Notes under the pieces: generated by a model | Seen by the model: only the letters and a program-made list of their open reading frames with translations | What the model was told of the DNA's origin: nothing | Databases searched by the model: none | Part shown: positions 1 to 11,984 of the stretch, piece by piece | How positions within the stretch are numbered: position 1 is the stretch's first letter | Layout: each line of letters opens with the position of its first letter | Assembly (NCBI RefSeq): GCF_045679555.1 | Contig: NC_092115.1 | Span: 39,218,228 to 39,282,227, forward strand | Reading direction: 5' to 3' | DNA: 64,000 nucleotides | DNA from: Salvelinus alpinus | Taxonomy: Eukaryota; Chordata; Actinopteri; Salmoniformes; Salmonidae | Program-made: the position numbers and the translations under genes

Positions 1-1930
1 CCTCCACTGGAACCCAACACTGCTCCTCTGGGCCATTCCACTCCTAGTCCATCAGGTATGTATCAGTATCAGTGTCACTTCTACTCCCGCTCCTCCCCTC
101 CTGCGTTCGACTTCGCTGGTTTACTAACCACCGATCCTGGCATTCATCATTACGCGCACTTGCACTTCATCAATAGGCACACCTGAACTCCCTCACTTCA
201 CTGAATACCTCCCCTATATCTGTCACTCCCTTAGTTCTATTCCCCAGGAAGTATTGACCATGTGTTTCATGTCTGTACGCTACGTGTGGTGCCTGTATTG
301 TGCCATGTTCCTTTTATCATTAAACTCTCCACATGCACTTGCTTCCCGACTCCCAGCATCCACGTTACAGAATACGGCCTCACCAAATGGAATCAGCAGG
401 AAATCAAGACATCTCCCAAATGGTCGACCAACAGGGATACCTACTTCGTAAGCACCACGACCTGGGGACGGCTATGGAAAAGGTTCTTCGCAGTCTTCAA
501 CATCTCGAACATGGCCGAGAGTCGTAACCTTCCACTAGCAGATGATACTCTGCCACCAGTCGACCCAGCAAACCAGCACATCAGTCTATTCAGCAGTCCA
601 CCCAGGTCAGCGAAGCCCATTTGTTTCTGCCATATAAATATGGTAGAACCCCATCTAAATGCCATGGTTTCCTAATCCAGTGCTCCCTTTATTTTGAGCA
701 TCAGATGGGAGCCCCAACCACCGAGACGTCCAAGGTTGCCATGGCTATGTTTTTGCTGACTGGGCAGGAGGGCTCCGGCTGTCTGGGGGAGAAGAGGAGC
801 TGGCTTCGTATGAGGGTTTCGTGGCTCTGTTCAGATGTATTTTTGATCATCCACAGGAGGGCAGAGAGGGAGTGAGCGCCTACTCCAACTATGGCAGGAT
901 GACGAGACTGCTGCCGAGTACGTGCTCACCTTTCGGACAGTAGCAGCATACAGTGGATGGAATGAGCCGGCGCTCCGGCATGCTCCAACAGGGAAATTCA
1001 TTCTCTTTCCTGTGTCTCAGCGTCCCTTGTCTCATCTGTCCATTGACTTTGTTACCGATCTCCCCTCTGACGGTTTCACCATCATTCAGGTGGTTGTGGA
1101 CAGATTTTCTAAATCATGCCGGTTTATTCCTCTCTCTGGTCTCCCTACCTCTCTCCAGGTCGCTGAGGCACTGTTCCAGTAGGTCTTCCGGCACTATGGC
1201 CTTCCGGAGGACATCGTCTCCGACCGTGGCACCCAATTCACGTCATGAGTATGGAGGGCTTTCATGGAAAAACTGTGGGTCAAGATCAGCCTCACATCCG
1301 GTTACCGGCCTCAATCCAACGGGCAGGTGGAGAGGGTTAACCATGAGCTGGGAAGGTTCCTGAGGAGTCACTGCCAGGACCGGCAGGGTGAGTGGGCATT
1401 CCTTCCAAGGGCGGAATACGCTCAGAATTCCTTACGTCACTCCTCCGCCGGGCTTACTCCCTTCCAGGGTGTCAGCCAGCCCTGGCTCCGTGGACTCCGA
1501 GCCAGACTGAGGCCCATGTGGTGGACGAATGGCTCCGGGCGCACAGGGGAGGTTTGGAGTGATGCTCGTGTGAGGCTCCAGCGTGCTGTCCAATGCCAGA
1601 AGGAGCAGGCGGATCACCACCGCAGTGAGGCGCCCGTGTTCCATCCTGGTTATCATATCTGGCTCTCCACCAGAAACCTCCCACTCCGCCTGCCCTGCAA
1701 GAAGCTGAGCTCCCGGTTTGTGGGGTGGTTCAAGGTTCTCTGGAGGGTCACAGCTTCCCAGTGACTACCATATCTCACCTTCGTTTCATGTGTCCTTTCT
1801 CAGGTGGGTGGGTCCTGGTCCCCTGGCATGACACCCCTCCACCCCCCTGGATGTCGAGGGAGTTCCCGCCTATGCCGTCAGATCCCTACTGGACACCCGA
1901 CATTATCTTTTAATCACGGGTATTCAAGGT
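1..1930 (+). mobile_element. Ty3/gypsy-type LTR retrotransposon, internally collapsed
   Basis: A decayed LTR retrotransposon. The left ~370 bases resemble the 5' LTR and its edge; gag-like sequence follows from about 385, and integrase sequence continues to about 1930. Protease, reverse transcriptase and RNase H are absent: gag-type sequence near 900-985 runs directly into integrase. No 3' LTR was recognised. Frames are broken by stops and frameshifts, so the copy is dead. The left edge may lie outside the window. The family assignment rests on the integrase motifs and order; boundaries are approximate. Confidence 0.75.
922..1764 (+). pseudogene. gypsy gag-integrase remnant
   Basis: This is the coding remnant of the gypsy element. 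One open frame (922-1182) begins with a gag-like stretch ([13 protein letters not shown]) and continues into the start of the integrase core (LSIDFVTDL, first catalytic Asp). After a stop at 1182 the core continues in other frames: the second Asp lies in a VSDRG motif near 1225, and the catalytic Glu in GQVERVN (frame 1264-1764). A C-terminal segment rich in LPLRLPCKKL-type sequence, typical of vertebrate gypsy integrases, follows. Integrase joins element cDNA to host DNA in the nucleus; this copy cannot, because the core is split and Pol is missing. Compared with usual elements at least RT and RNase H are deleted. Confidence 0.75.
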
Positions 1931-2059
1931 TTCAAGTCAACTCGCTGAAGAAGTCAACCGTTTTTTTTCTACTCAGGAATATATCGGCCTTTATTTTGTT
2001 ATTGAAATATTGTCATAACCTTAGATACTGGCCTTGTCAGAGCACCCTATTGGAAGCAT

Positions 2060-2440
2060 AATAGAGTTGGTCAAGATAGAGATAAAGAATGTATTTACAT
2101 ACTTCTGGAACAATGCTATAAATGACAATTCATACAGTAATAACTGGGAGTTTTGTAAATATGAGGTTGCAAAACATGGGAGTATTCTTGCCAAGACCAG
2201 GAGAGGTTAAGAAGAGAATGTAATTACTAAGATCACCTCTCTTGCTTAGAAGCCTGTTGAATGTCTTTCAGAAGAGGATCAATGTGTTTTGATTTATCTA
2301 TAGCACACATTGGATGATATGTATCAACTGAAAGCAGAGGGAGCCTTTGTCAGATCTAAGACGAAATGGCTAGAGGAGGGTGAACCAAATTCCTCCTATT
2401 CTTTTCAGGTTAGAAAATACCACTCTAAAATAATACCGAT
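2060..2440 (+). mobile_element. L1/Tx1-type LINE ORF2 fragment
   Basis: The translation at 2310-2440 contains YQLKAEGAFVRSKTKWLEEGE, a block typical of the linker between endonuclease and reverse transcriptase in L1/Tx1-clade LINEs. The segment upstream to about 2060 looks related but carries stops. It is interrupted on the right by a Tc1 terminal fragment at 2441. A short, non-functional remnant. Confidence 0.55.
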
Positions 2441-2520
2441 ACAGTGCCTTCAGAAAGTATTCATACCCCTTGAGTTTTTGTACATTTTGTTGTGTTACAG
2501 CCTGAATTCAAAATGTTCTC
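2441..2520 (+). mobile_element. Tc1-like element, terminal fragment only
   Basis: The stretch beginning CAGTGCCTTCAGAAAGTATT is the characteristic end of a teleost Tc1-like family, followed by the usual subterminal sequence for about 75 bases. No transposase or opposite end was found nearby, so only one terminus survives, inside the LINE fragment. Confidence 0.6.
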
Positions 2521-2529
2521 ATGCATCTA

Positions 2530-3334
2530 CACCAGTTGAGGTTGGTGATGTTTAATGAGCATGACCTTATTTCTATTACAGCATATTGTATGACTGTCAT
2601 TCATACCCAGCTCATCGATAGGTTTAGGCTACTACATGATACTTACATTTCCCCTATACCCATCACGAGGTTGCTACAACCTAGCCTTTGAATTAAAGTT
2701 TACAACGTAGGTGCACAGGTCGAGAGAAAAATTTGAGCAATCAGTGACAGACAGTGACACAGTCAATACCACCTTGCTCACTCTTGCCTGCATCTAGCTG
2801 ATCTAGGGTGTAATCATTAGTTCAACAGTTGCAAACGAGAGTTTCTATTGGACAAATTCAGGTATGTTTTGTTCCGTTTGCTTCCGTTTAAGAAATGTTT
2901 TTCAACAGAATCGACGGAATACACCCCTGATCACACGCAAACACAGTTCACTTTCATAGCAGCCACATACAAACAGCATTATCATTTTGCTCGTTGTAGA
3001 ATTTCTCCTCTCATTTACATGGTCTCCTCCTCTCACCTTTTCCCTTTGCTTGTGGATTTCAGTACACAACACATCAGCTGTCTGTGACTAGGCGAAAAAA
3101 CTTTTCCAAGCCAATTCTAACCGCTACACACAAGCTACCTTCATCATCGTAGCTACTAGATGTAATGCATTAGTAAACCCGCAACAATCATGCAGTACAG
3201 TGTACAGTCAGAAAGCAGTTTAGCAGTTACACTGCAGGGCCCCGGTGGCAATAAATTAACAAAAAACGAAACCTTACCTTGACTTGGAAGAGTTGGCACA
3301 AAAAAGTTTTAAAAAAGTGTTGATAGGGGACAGA
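2530..3334. other. unassigned repeat-like sequence
   Basis: No coding region is supported. Sequence near 2830-2960 (purine-poor, several TTCCGTTT motifs) has the look of a dispersed salmonid repeat, but no ends could be defined. Nothing else stands out. Confidence 0.3.
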
Positions 3335-4100
3335 ATGCGTTCAGACCATCAAATAATTGGCATTTACATTTACTCTGACAGAATTTCCACGTGGGCAAGG
3401 ATATTGGAAATGTTATCTAAGCCTATTGGATGATCACTTGTTTTTAACTCGGACAGAATCATTTATAACTGAATTTTCCGACATAACATAGGTACAGCAG
3501 ATCCTCTTATTCTATGGGACACTTGTGCCTTTAGAGACCATGCAATTCAATACTCATCTCTAAAGCAAAAGCAATTTAGGTCAAAAGAGTCCATATTAAC
3601 AAAGGAAATAGAAGGACTAACGGTACAAATAAAGGAAAACTGTACCATAGCAGCACAGAATAAGTTAGAGAAAAAACAAAAAGAAATGGAGGAACTTATT
3701 CAAGAAAGATCAAGTGTAATACCTTATATTATAAAAATAAAGCAAACTAGATGTAACATTGGAAAAATGCACCAAATTATGTTTTTATCTTCAACGTAGA
3801 AATGCGACCAAAAATAATTTACTGAAACTTGTTACAAATGACAGTCTACCATGATTCACCAAACGATATTTGGCAAGAGGAAGCAAAGTACTTTAAGCAT
3901 ATGTTTTCATTTCAGTCTCCTCGATCTCCACTAACCGAAGTTAATTGTATTGATCTTTTTTAAATGAATCATGTAAAATTAACAGCTGTTTAGAAAGAAC
4001 CATGTGAATGCCAAATTACAGAGGAGGAACTGCTTGATGCAATTAAAACCTTTAAGTCCCAGAAAACTCCAGGGCTAGATGGCATACCAGTTGAGGTACA
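3335..4100 (+). mobile_element. L1/Tx1-type LINE ORF2 remnant (linker to RT start)
   Basis: Conceptual translation in shifting frames gives the L1/Tx1 order: a GYWK-type motif and LLDDHLF near 3390-3445, the linker helix rich in Lys/Glu near 3590-3710, a LQRRNATKNN block near 3790, WQEEAKYFKHMF near 3870-3905, and the start of reverse transcriptase with TPGLDGIPVEV near 4065-4096. Many stops and frameshifts are present. Sequence identity to a LINE is lost just after 4100, so the RT catalytic part is missing. Confidence 0.65.
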
Positions 4101-4249
4101 GTGTTTCTTCCTTTAAAAGTTGCGTCATACTACAGCACAGCTTGTCGGGTGCCGCAGAGTTCTATGGCATGATATTTAACTATCAGCCGTTGTTGCCATT
4201 AATGCTAGTTAGTGCTAGTTTAACCACCTGAGGGCATCTTTGAAAAACT

Positions 4250-5740
4250 AAGTCAGGGTTTCTTAAACTTGTTCAGCCTGGGACCCAAATGAGAAATTCT
4301 GTGTTTTCCAGGGACCTAAGCTTAGGAAAATGTGCAACTATACATAAATATCGGTACATTTCATTGCCCTTATGCCTAAAACAAGTGCAATATAGACAAA
4401 AACAAATAACAATGAAATGAAATATCTAAATCTAGTATCTATTATCTAATACCTATTAATGTTTACTTTCCCCCATTTAAAAACACTCTTACATATCTGT
4501 CTAGGTTGGAACTGTTGCTGTTAAAATACAATACATAATTTTCATTCTGAACTGGAATAAACTGATTGATCACATCACACAGATGTAGACCAGAAAACAC
4601 ACACACACACAGTAATAATGAGAGCATGTCTATTCTGGGCTCCGATTTTGACAGTACAACACTGAGGTGATGCTCAGCCTTGAAATTGTTTCTGTACTTG
4701 TTTTTTAAGTATGTCAGAGTTGAGAACCCTGACTCACACAGGCATGTGGTGACAAACTGGATCAGAACATGTACTGCTTTCTCAGTCAGGCAGGAGACCA
4801 CTTCCTGCTGTAGATGAGCAACCCAGAACTGTGTGAGTGTGTTTGCCTCAAAAAGCATCTTGCTTCAATCAGTTTATTCCAGTTAAGAATAAAAATGGTA
4901 TTTTAACAGCAACAGTTCAAACCTAGACTAGTTTTCAACAATCATTTCTACAGTAAGATGTACAGTGGGCCCGATCATTTTTCATCTTCATCTGTACTGT
5001 TACTAGGGTTGCACTATCAGTAGCTAGTTTGCTTTGGCGAATGTTAATCTATTAGCTGTGTACAAGGCCAGGGGATTGTTTGAAAGAGAAACGCACATCT
5101 ACTACTATGACAGTTAGTTAGTACTCCCTTATTTCTGCTGATCATCACCTGTTATAAAACGACAACAATGCCTCGCTAGCTGACGTACTCTTCAACTGTC
5201 GAAACACTGTTTCCTGAAGCATTCTGCAGCGGTTCTGAAAGAACTCCCTGGGTTTACCATCGTTTGTTCGTTATGAGAGACTCATTACTAAGCACATCCC
5301 GGCACAAAACACATTGTGGGAGCTCCTCGTTATAAGTTTGTATGAAAGAGAGAGAAAGTCATCGCTGTATATGCGTTTCATGACAATTGAGCTCAGTCAG
5401 AACTTGTTGCTAGCATGAGTTCATTTCATGACAGCGGTGAGTGATGGCTAGTGAGAATGACAAGTCAGTGGCAGACTGCGCATCATCTGCTGCTGAACGA
5501 CAGAGCTGCATCGTGTGTGCCGCAGAGTGATCTTCAAGAAAACTGCAGAAAAAAGATCCGGGAAACCGCGAAGCACACGGGCGTCTCCCTCCCACTCGCG
5601 CAGCTGCCAAACTGAGCACAGACCGCAGATGCACTTGGCCAAATCATTTCCAGTAATTTATGAAATAATTATACATTTACTCTGACACGTCGCGACCCAC
5701 CATTAACAGGTCCGCGACCCACTTTGGTAGTATTCATTAA
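4250..5740 (-). mobile_element. hAT-type DNA transposon remnant
   Basis: The reverse strand of 4463-4858 encodes 131 residues including TTCLCESGFSTLTYLKNKYR and LSKSEPRIDML, the conserved C-terminal dimerisation region of hAT transposases. The left flank has a CAGGGTTTCTTAAACTT-type end at 4254. On the right, repeated 'CGCGACCCAC' sequence near 5690-5725 may be the other subterminal region. No N-terminal BED finger or catalytic core is readable, so the copy is internally deleted. The right boundary is uncertain. Confidence 0.5.
4463..4858 (-). pseudogene. hAT transposase C-terminal fragment
   Basis: A 131-residue open frame whose first ~80 residues match the hAT dimerisation domain pattern: Cys-Glu-Ser-Gly-Phe-Ser followed by a Lys-Tyr-Arg helix and an Asn-Phe-Lys-Ala-Glu-His segment. 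The remaining ~50 residues, rich in Val, Cys and Asn, look non-coding. The intact protein would be several hundred residues longer, so this is a fragment without catalytic residues. Confidence 0.5.
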
Positions 5741-6063
5741 CTCTGTCTTTAATGCTTTTTCGAGTTGCATCAGTCATGGACAGAAACTTCTGAGACACAG
5801 TATTAATGATGAACACTCTGAGGTTCACTGATATGCCACATTTGCCTCAGGATCCTTCCCAGTTGGTATTCTGTGTCCATTCGTGGTATCTCTCTTCGGT
5901 TACACATCCTTGGAATAGCAGAACAGCATAATGATCTGGACGGCCCTTGCTGTGCCTGGTGAGCAGTTCGTCAAGTTGCAGCAAATGCTTTGATCATCTC
6001 AACAATGTTTAACCTGTGGTCGTGGAGCTGGGGGGGAAGTGCAACTAAAATGTAGTTGAGATC

Positions 6064-7251
6064 TGATGCAGCACTCCATCACTCTCCTTCTTGGTCAAAT
6101 AGCCCTTACACAGCCTGGTGGTGTGTTGGATGATAGTCTCACTAAGCGCAAACCAGATGGGATGGTGTATTGCTGCAGAATGCTGTGGTAGCCATGCTGG
6201 TTAAGTGTACCTTGAATTCTAAATAAATCACAGACAGTGTCACCAGCAAAGCACCCCCACACCATCACACCTCCTCCACTATTCTTCACGATGGGAACCA
6301 CACATGCTGAGATCATCCGTTCACCTACTCTGCGTCTCACAACGACACAGGGGTTGGAACCAAAAACCACAAATTTGGACACATCAGACCAATGGACAGA
6401 TTTACACTAGTCTAATGCCCATTGCTCGTGTTTCTTGGACCAAGCAAGTCTCACATTTGTATTGGTGTCCTTTAGTAGTGGTTTCTTTGCAGCAATTCGA
6501 CCATGAAGGCCTAATTCACGCTGTCTCCTTTGAACAGTTGATGTTGAGATGTGTCTGTTACTTGAACTCTGTGAAGCATTGCAATTTCTGAGGATGGTAC
6601 TGTAACTCTAATTAACGTATCCTCTGCAGCAGAGGTTACTCTAGGTCTTCCTTTCCTGTGGCAATTCTCATGAGAGCCAGTGTCATCATAGCGCTGGTTT
6701 TTGCACCTGCACTTGAAGACACTTTCAAAGTTCTTGACATTTTCCAGATTGACTGACTGTCATGATTGACTGACTGTTATGTTTTAAGGTGTAATGGACT
6801 GTCTTTTCTTTTTGCTTATTTGAGCTGTTCTTGCCATAATATGGACTTGGTCTTGTACCAAATAGGGCTATCTTCTGTATACCACCCCTACCTTTTCAGA
6901 ACACAACTAATTGTTTCAAATGCATTAAGAAGGAAAGAAATTCCACAAATGAACTTTTAACAAGGCACACCTGTTAATTGAAATGCATTCCAGTTGACTA
7001 CCTCATGACGCTGGTTGAGAGAATGCCAAGAGTGTGCAAAGCTATCATCAAGGCAAAGGGAGGCTACTTTGAAGAATCTCAAATATAAAATATATTTTGA
7101 TTTGTTGAACAATTTTGGTTACTACATGATTCCATATGTGTTATTTCACAGTTTTGATGTCTTCACTATTATTCTACAATGTAGAAAATTGTCTAAATAA
7201 AGAAAAACCCTTGAATGAGTAGGTGTGTCCAAACTTTCACTGGTACTGTAT
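6064..7251 (-). mobile_element. Tc1-like transposon, one end deleted (copy D)
   Basis: The right terminus (7215-7251, ending CACTGGTACTGTA) is the inverted repeat of a common salmonid Tc1 family, also seen at 45979 and 50061. The body runs leftward to about 6064, where the family sequence stops abruptly, so the left ~480 bases and left terminus are missing. Transposase is on the - strand: 6095-6382 encodes [13 protein letters not shown], the conserved block between the first and second catalytic Asp. Upstream parts (helix-turn-helix, about 6430-6850) are present but frameshifted. Confidence 0.8.
6095..6382 (-). pseudogene. Tc1-like transposase fragment (copy D)
   Basis: The 95 residues contain the [28 protein letters not shown]-type region of a DD34E transposase, lying after the first catalytic Asp and before the second. 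The C-terminal DNGPK and SPDLNPIE blocks are missing, consistent with deletion of that end of the element. Non-functional. Confidence 0.75.
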
Positions 7252-7844
7252 ATGCGTGTCCATGTCCAGTTACTGATTTTTTTTAACAAGGTAGAAAAAA
7301 TAAAAAATAAATTGTGTGAAATTGCTTTATCCAACATTTTGTAGGATATTAGTAGGATTTTAAACAAACACTGAAATAGGCAACAGAAGCAGGAACAGCA
7401 TAGGGCTGAGTGACTAACTCATTCCTGGATTTTGTTCAAAATAAGTTATATTATTAAACGAAGTCTGGTGCTCTCGAATGTGTGGATAGGCCAATGGGAG
7501 TAAACGGATACCGCACTCTGGTCAAAGAGTGATGACAGACACAGAAGCCCAGTCTAGGAGTTTAATGATGAACCAGAGTATACATGTGGTCTGTGTACAG
7601 AGGATAACAGGATAAAATAAATTTAACATTACTACAATGTAAATCCAATTAACAATATTACATTAAACAGTAATGTCAACAATCTCTATATAGAAAATAG
7701 AAAAAGAACACACCATTATTCCACTCAGGAGAACTAACTTTACAGTTACACCTACTGGTAGGCTAATTACACAATTGTACAAAATGGTAAGAAAATTGCT
7801 GATGAAAGTTACCCCTCTACATACACATTTCTTGTATTCACATA
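7252..7844. other. no recognisable gene
   Basis: AT-rich sequence. Short open frames show no domain. The reverse strand near 7440-7640 has an ATTAAA-like signal and could be LTR-derived, but this is not supported further. Confidence 0.25.
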
Positions 7845-8225
7845 CAATCACCAAGGTCACCTTGCGCTCTCGGAGGCCGTCCCGGTATGACGGGCAAGGT
7901 GAATGTCACACTGCAAGAGAAAACCCCTACAGTGAGCTGGAGTGCTGTCAAACTGCTCCGGGGAGGGGCAGGTGGATATTCCTGACCAGACCTGGTGATG
8001 TAGATGGTGGTGGGGTGGCTGAAAGCAGGGAAGGTGGTGTTGTAGCCTGCAGCTGGCGTACGGTCCGGAGCACCTCGTCCATGGCAGTCCCAAGGTGCTC
8101 CAGGCATGAGTCGTGGTGTAGGAGCTTCGTTCCTATTGAGGAGACGTTGGGATGCGCTGCTGCTTCCTGTTCTGTTGGCGTCGCCGGCCTTCTAGCTGCT
8201 GCTGAACCTGCTGCTGGCAAACACC
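7845..8225 (-). pseudogene. gypsy-type gag fragment
   Basis: Reverse-strand translation gives an N-terminal gag-like stretch from 8220 (LGTAMDEVLRTVRQLQ) followed, after a frameshift near 7945, by CRGFLLQCDIHLARHTG. This order is typical of the gag start in teleost Ty3/gypsy elements. The protein is about 125 residues long before similarity ends. No zinc knuckle or Pol is present. Confidence 0.6.
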
Positions 8226-8474
8226 CTTTGTCTCGTCATCATTGTACACACCTGTTTCCAATCCCCACTCTATCACTGTATATATACTCCCTCTGTCACT
8301 TGTCTTCATTGTATAAGTTGCTTGTTTCCTGAGAGGAATCTCTCCTACTATTTCCTGACTACTTTATTATTTTGCTCTTTGGGTTTCGTCCAGCTTTTAT
8401 ATACGGTGCTTTAATAAATTCAGTAGGTCTAAACCTGCGACTGCCTAATGCCTACTCCTCTCTACACTTGTGAC
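8226..8474 (+). mobile_element. LTR fragment, probably gypsy-type
   Basis: This plus-strand stretch has an LTR-like 3' portion: TATATATA near 8278, an AATAAA signal at 8413-8418 and a terminal ...CACTTGTGACA ending at about 8474. It is in the opposite orientation to the adjacent gag fragment, so the two come from different insertions or a rearranged one. The left boundary is unclear. Confidence 0.45.
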
Positions 8475-9699
8475 AATAAGTAACTATGACAAGCTTGCAA
8501 CACACATCTGATTACTCATTATGAATAGGATTTATTTTATTTTATTTGTTTACATTCTTCATTGTAAACACAATGTCACAAATAATTGAAAACACACAAC
8601 ATGAGTCGATTCACTTGGTCAAAACATTTCTTTATTAAAGACTATCAGAAAGAAAGCCACGAATGAGTGAGTCACTCAGCTTTATGCTGATAAATCCTCA
8701 CGGGACTCTCTTTCATTCAGTTTCATCTTCACGTCAGCAAAGAAGGACTCCATGTTTCAGAAACTCACTTTATATAGAGGAGCTATCACTCTTTCACACT
8801 GTGGTAAGTAAAGCCAGTTTGTTATTTTGAATTATTTCTTTCTGTTTTTAGTGGGAGAGAAACCAAAAGCCCACCGTGCCTATTTTTTGAAAAGTGTAAT
8901 TGCGCCATTGCATTTACCTAAGTTCTCTCTCAACTCCAGGACCACCGCCAGCAATTATTTGTTGTTGTTGCCTGATGCAGGAGAAGAGAGAAGAGAGAAT
9001 CTTGGACTGAAACATTTACATTTACATTAATTTACGAAAGATAGTCAATTTGTGCCACAGTTTAGAATACCGATAGATCAGCGTTGTAACTCCCCCTTGT
9101 GGTAGTGTGATGCAATGACAGAATGACGCAATTTACCACAATCTGCCACCATCTACCACAAACGGTCGCGGCATAAGCTCCAAACTTTTAAACCTCTTAA
9201 ACGTAAAGTCCCCATATTTGGAGACCCTATTTGATTTTTTAAATTCAATTCAGTCCGGCATGAGAACGGTAGCCCATATCTGCAAAAGCACGGTGTCTGA
9301 CGAAAGCTGAGTGTCTTGGATATTGATTGGTGCCTTCAAATCGTTGGTATGACTTACGCCCATATATGAGCATACACATTTATAAGGGCAGGCTGAGCCG
9401 ATTACCTAATTTCAAGATGGCTGCTACCTACACTCCGGTTAGCGTTGTGAAGCATAAACTAAATTAACACGGAATACGTTGATGCACACTGAAAGCAGGG
9501 ACTCCACAGATCATGAAGATATCTTATTTGTCTGCCTGTGACCTATCGTTATTGATCTCCAGCCCCGAGGGTCAAAATGTTTATTTTACAGAACATTTTC
9601 ACCAAACAGCAAACATCTTACAAGGTAAGCTTCAATTTGGTCTGTGTTTGAGCTATAGCTACATCTGATGATGTATGACTTAATGCCAACATCGAATGT
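8475..9699. other. no recognisable gene
   Basis: No domain-bearing frame, RNA gene or clear terminal repeats were seen. The section 9060-9450 has moderately GC-balanced sequence and could be an old dispersed repeat. Confidence 0.25.
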
Positions 9700-10125
9700 C
9701 CACCGAGTGAATATATCTTTGTGCATCAAAATTATGATGTTGACTGCTTACGTGCTGTAGGCATCCATATCCCCTGTATGTCCCCAGTCACCACCACACT
9801 GTTTGAAAGAGGTTGGTGTTGCAGACATTTTGTTTTTATAGTGGACAATAACTTTTAGGCACAGTGTGCAAAAACAGTGCAAATACCACATTCGGACACT
9901 TTGGAGAGGTTGAAAGGACATTTGAATGTACCCTGGATACCCCATAACACCACCACAATGTTTGAGTGAGGTTGATATGGTAGAAATTGTGTTTTTATAC
10001 TGAACAAATAGCATTTAGGGATTGCTAATATGTAATACCACTGGAATGATCTAATTTGCAGACATATGCCACTTTGGAGAGGTTTAGGGACACTTGGAAA
10101 CGCCTCGTGACCACACCTAACCTTG
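9700..10125. repeat. decayed ~159-bp tandem repeat
   Basis: Two diverged copies start at ACCACCACA (9790 and 9949) with a partial third near 10109. Shared landmarks in each unit are GTTTGA(A/G)...GAGGTTG, TTTTTATA...GAACAA/GGACAA and CACTTTGGAGAGGTT. Spacing is about 159 bp. Confidence 0.6.
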
Positions 10126-10139
10126 AGCAAAGCAGTTAA

Positions 10140-10345
10140 CCCCCAACAAAAATGTACGTTCCCAGAACAGGTGAAATTTTGTTGTTTAAAAAACTTTCAA
10201 TTTTACTGGTCAGGAAACGTATGGCTTAGTTCCCACAACTAATGTGAAATCAAAAATATACATTCCCACAACTTCCAAGGAACCAAATGTACTAGATGGG
10301 ACATTTCCATTTTCATATGTGGGAAGGAAAAAAATGGAATTGGAA
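10140..10345 (-). repeat. degenerate GTTCCCA/GAACGT-type dispersed repeat
   Basis: The sequence resembles, in reverse orientation, the block at 31450-31620: both contain TTCCCACAACT/AGTTGTGGGAA, GAAACGTATGG/CCATACATTTC and a terminal ACATTTGGTTCCTTG-like stretch. It is a member of a dispersed family described under findings. Confidence 0.5.
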
Positions 10346-11142
10346 TCTTTCAGAACATTTCTCTCATACGTCTGGAATTCGAAAAACCAAGTGCTTCAGA
10401 AATCACTGCTCATCTGACACACTGACTCACCCTCATCACTTCCCTCCATAAAGACGGGTTGATCCCAGACCTGCTCATCACGGAAACATGATGGGAATCA
10501 TATTGAAGGATGGGAGGAGGAGAATATGGTGAGAGAGAGGGCTAGTTGAGTGGGCGAAAGATGCAAAACCGTGTTGGAAATAAATACTGGAGATTAATCC
10601 GATGGATCATCTCAAAAAAACTTAGGCCAAGAGTTAGACGGAGAGAAGAGTTGATGGATGTAAGGGTAGGAAAAGATGGCAGGAGTATGTGCCACGGATG
10701 ATTGAAGAATCAGGACAAGAACGTAAGCCAACACCTCCACATTCCAGAGATGTCATTGATCATTAGCTAGCTCTTTGTTTCAATCCTCACGCTTTCCAAT
10801 AAGAGTATTTCAATTGGAAAGCCACTCCACGGAGACAATGAGTGACAAAACATGTGAAATAGAGGCCACCGTTTCCCCTTTGCAAGGGTAGATGACTTGA
10901 TATGTGAGAGAGAGAACAACACTGTGCATTGATAACCACTACATGTAATTCTCGGTCCCCGGTTCGCCTTGCGTCCACGTACTCCTATAAATACAGCCAA
11001 TCATCCACGAGCACTTATGTGCTGAAGCATGGCAGTGAGTCACACACAAGGTGCCCTTATAATAGCCAAGCTAAGCACTAAGCAGGAAGGACTGAATTGA
11101 GAGAACGATGGAAAAAAGGGTGTAGTAAAGAGCAAGTTGATG
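10346..11142. other. no recognisable gene
   Basis: Purine-rich sequence with several short frames lacking any domain. Nothing is supported here. Confidence 0.25.
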
Positions 11143-11357
11143 TTATTGTCATGAATCTTGCCATTCCGCTAGATGGGCCAGCTGCAAAGTCAAAATTGGC
11201 TATACTGTAAAAATGTGCTTCTTGGTCTTAGTTTACGGTTAGGATTAGGCATTAGGGTTAGCAGTGTGGTTAAGGTTACAGATTGTATGACTTTGTGGAT
11301 GTGCCAGCTAGTGACCACTCTATAGAGCTGCCTCCAGGGCAAGACTCATGACAATAA
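11143..11357. mobile_element. 215-bp MITE with 20-bp terminal inverted repeats
   Basis: The left end TTATTGTCATGAATCTTGCC (11143-11162) is the reverse complement of the right end (11338-11357) with a single mismatch. The interior contains a GGTTAGG-type stretch and has no coding capacity. The size and ends indicate a non-autonomous DNA transposon; the superfamily is not assigned. Confidence 0.75.
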
Positions 11358-11984
11358 ATGCCAACCTGCTAGAAAAAACCCCGGAGGCTCCTCACTTTGT
11401 TGCACTCGTTTGATTGGAAAGATACTTCACTCCTTCCATTTTCTCCTCTCCCTCTGGTCGACGTGTTGATGCCGTCAATCGAGCTCAAAACCAGCGGGAA
11501 TCGTTCCTGCCGTCGGCGGCACTCTAAATAGACTTAAACTGCATCTATTTATACATCAATTGGAAATTAAATTCGGTTTGTTAATGGGGGCTGCTGGGGA
11601 GGGAGAGTCAGTAGTCACTTAATTGAGATCCGGCTGTCTGGAACACTCCACAGAGGGCTGTGAGATTTTATTTTTTTATCTAACATGCACACCTTGTATA
11701 TCAAGTGTTGAACAGCCTTTCATTCTGTACTCTATGGTTTAAAGTCAGGTTTGTGTCAAAGCATTTAAGTAGCCTATGTGAGTCGTATTCATTCATCCTT
11801 CAAGTGGACTTGTGATGGTTGATCTTCTCCCCCTCCTCACCCTAAGTTCATATAGTATACATTTGATGCACACCTGATTCCCTTCTATTGATTCTGTTCA
11901 TTTCACGAGTTCGGCTTCTTTCCAACCGACAAACATTTTGCAAGGGGTAGTAGTTGATTGAGTTTGGTACTGTACATCCAACTG
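11358..11984. other. no recognisable gene
   Basis: No coding or repeat structure could be defined. Confidence 0.2.

Noticed and set aside
7440-7640. Reverse-strand LTR
   Set aside because: Only a polyadenylation-like signal; no ends or target duplication found.
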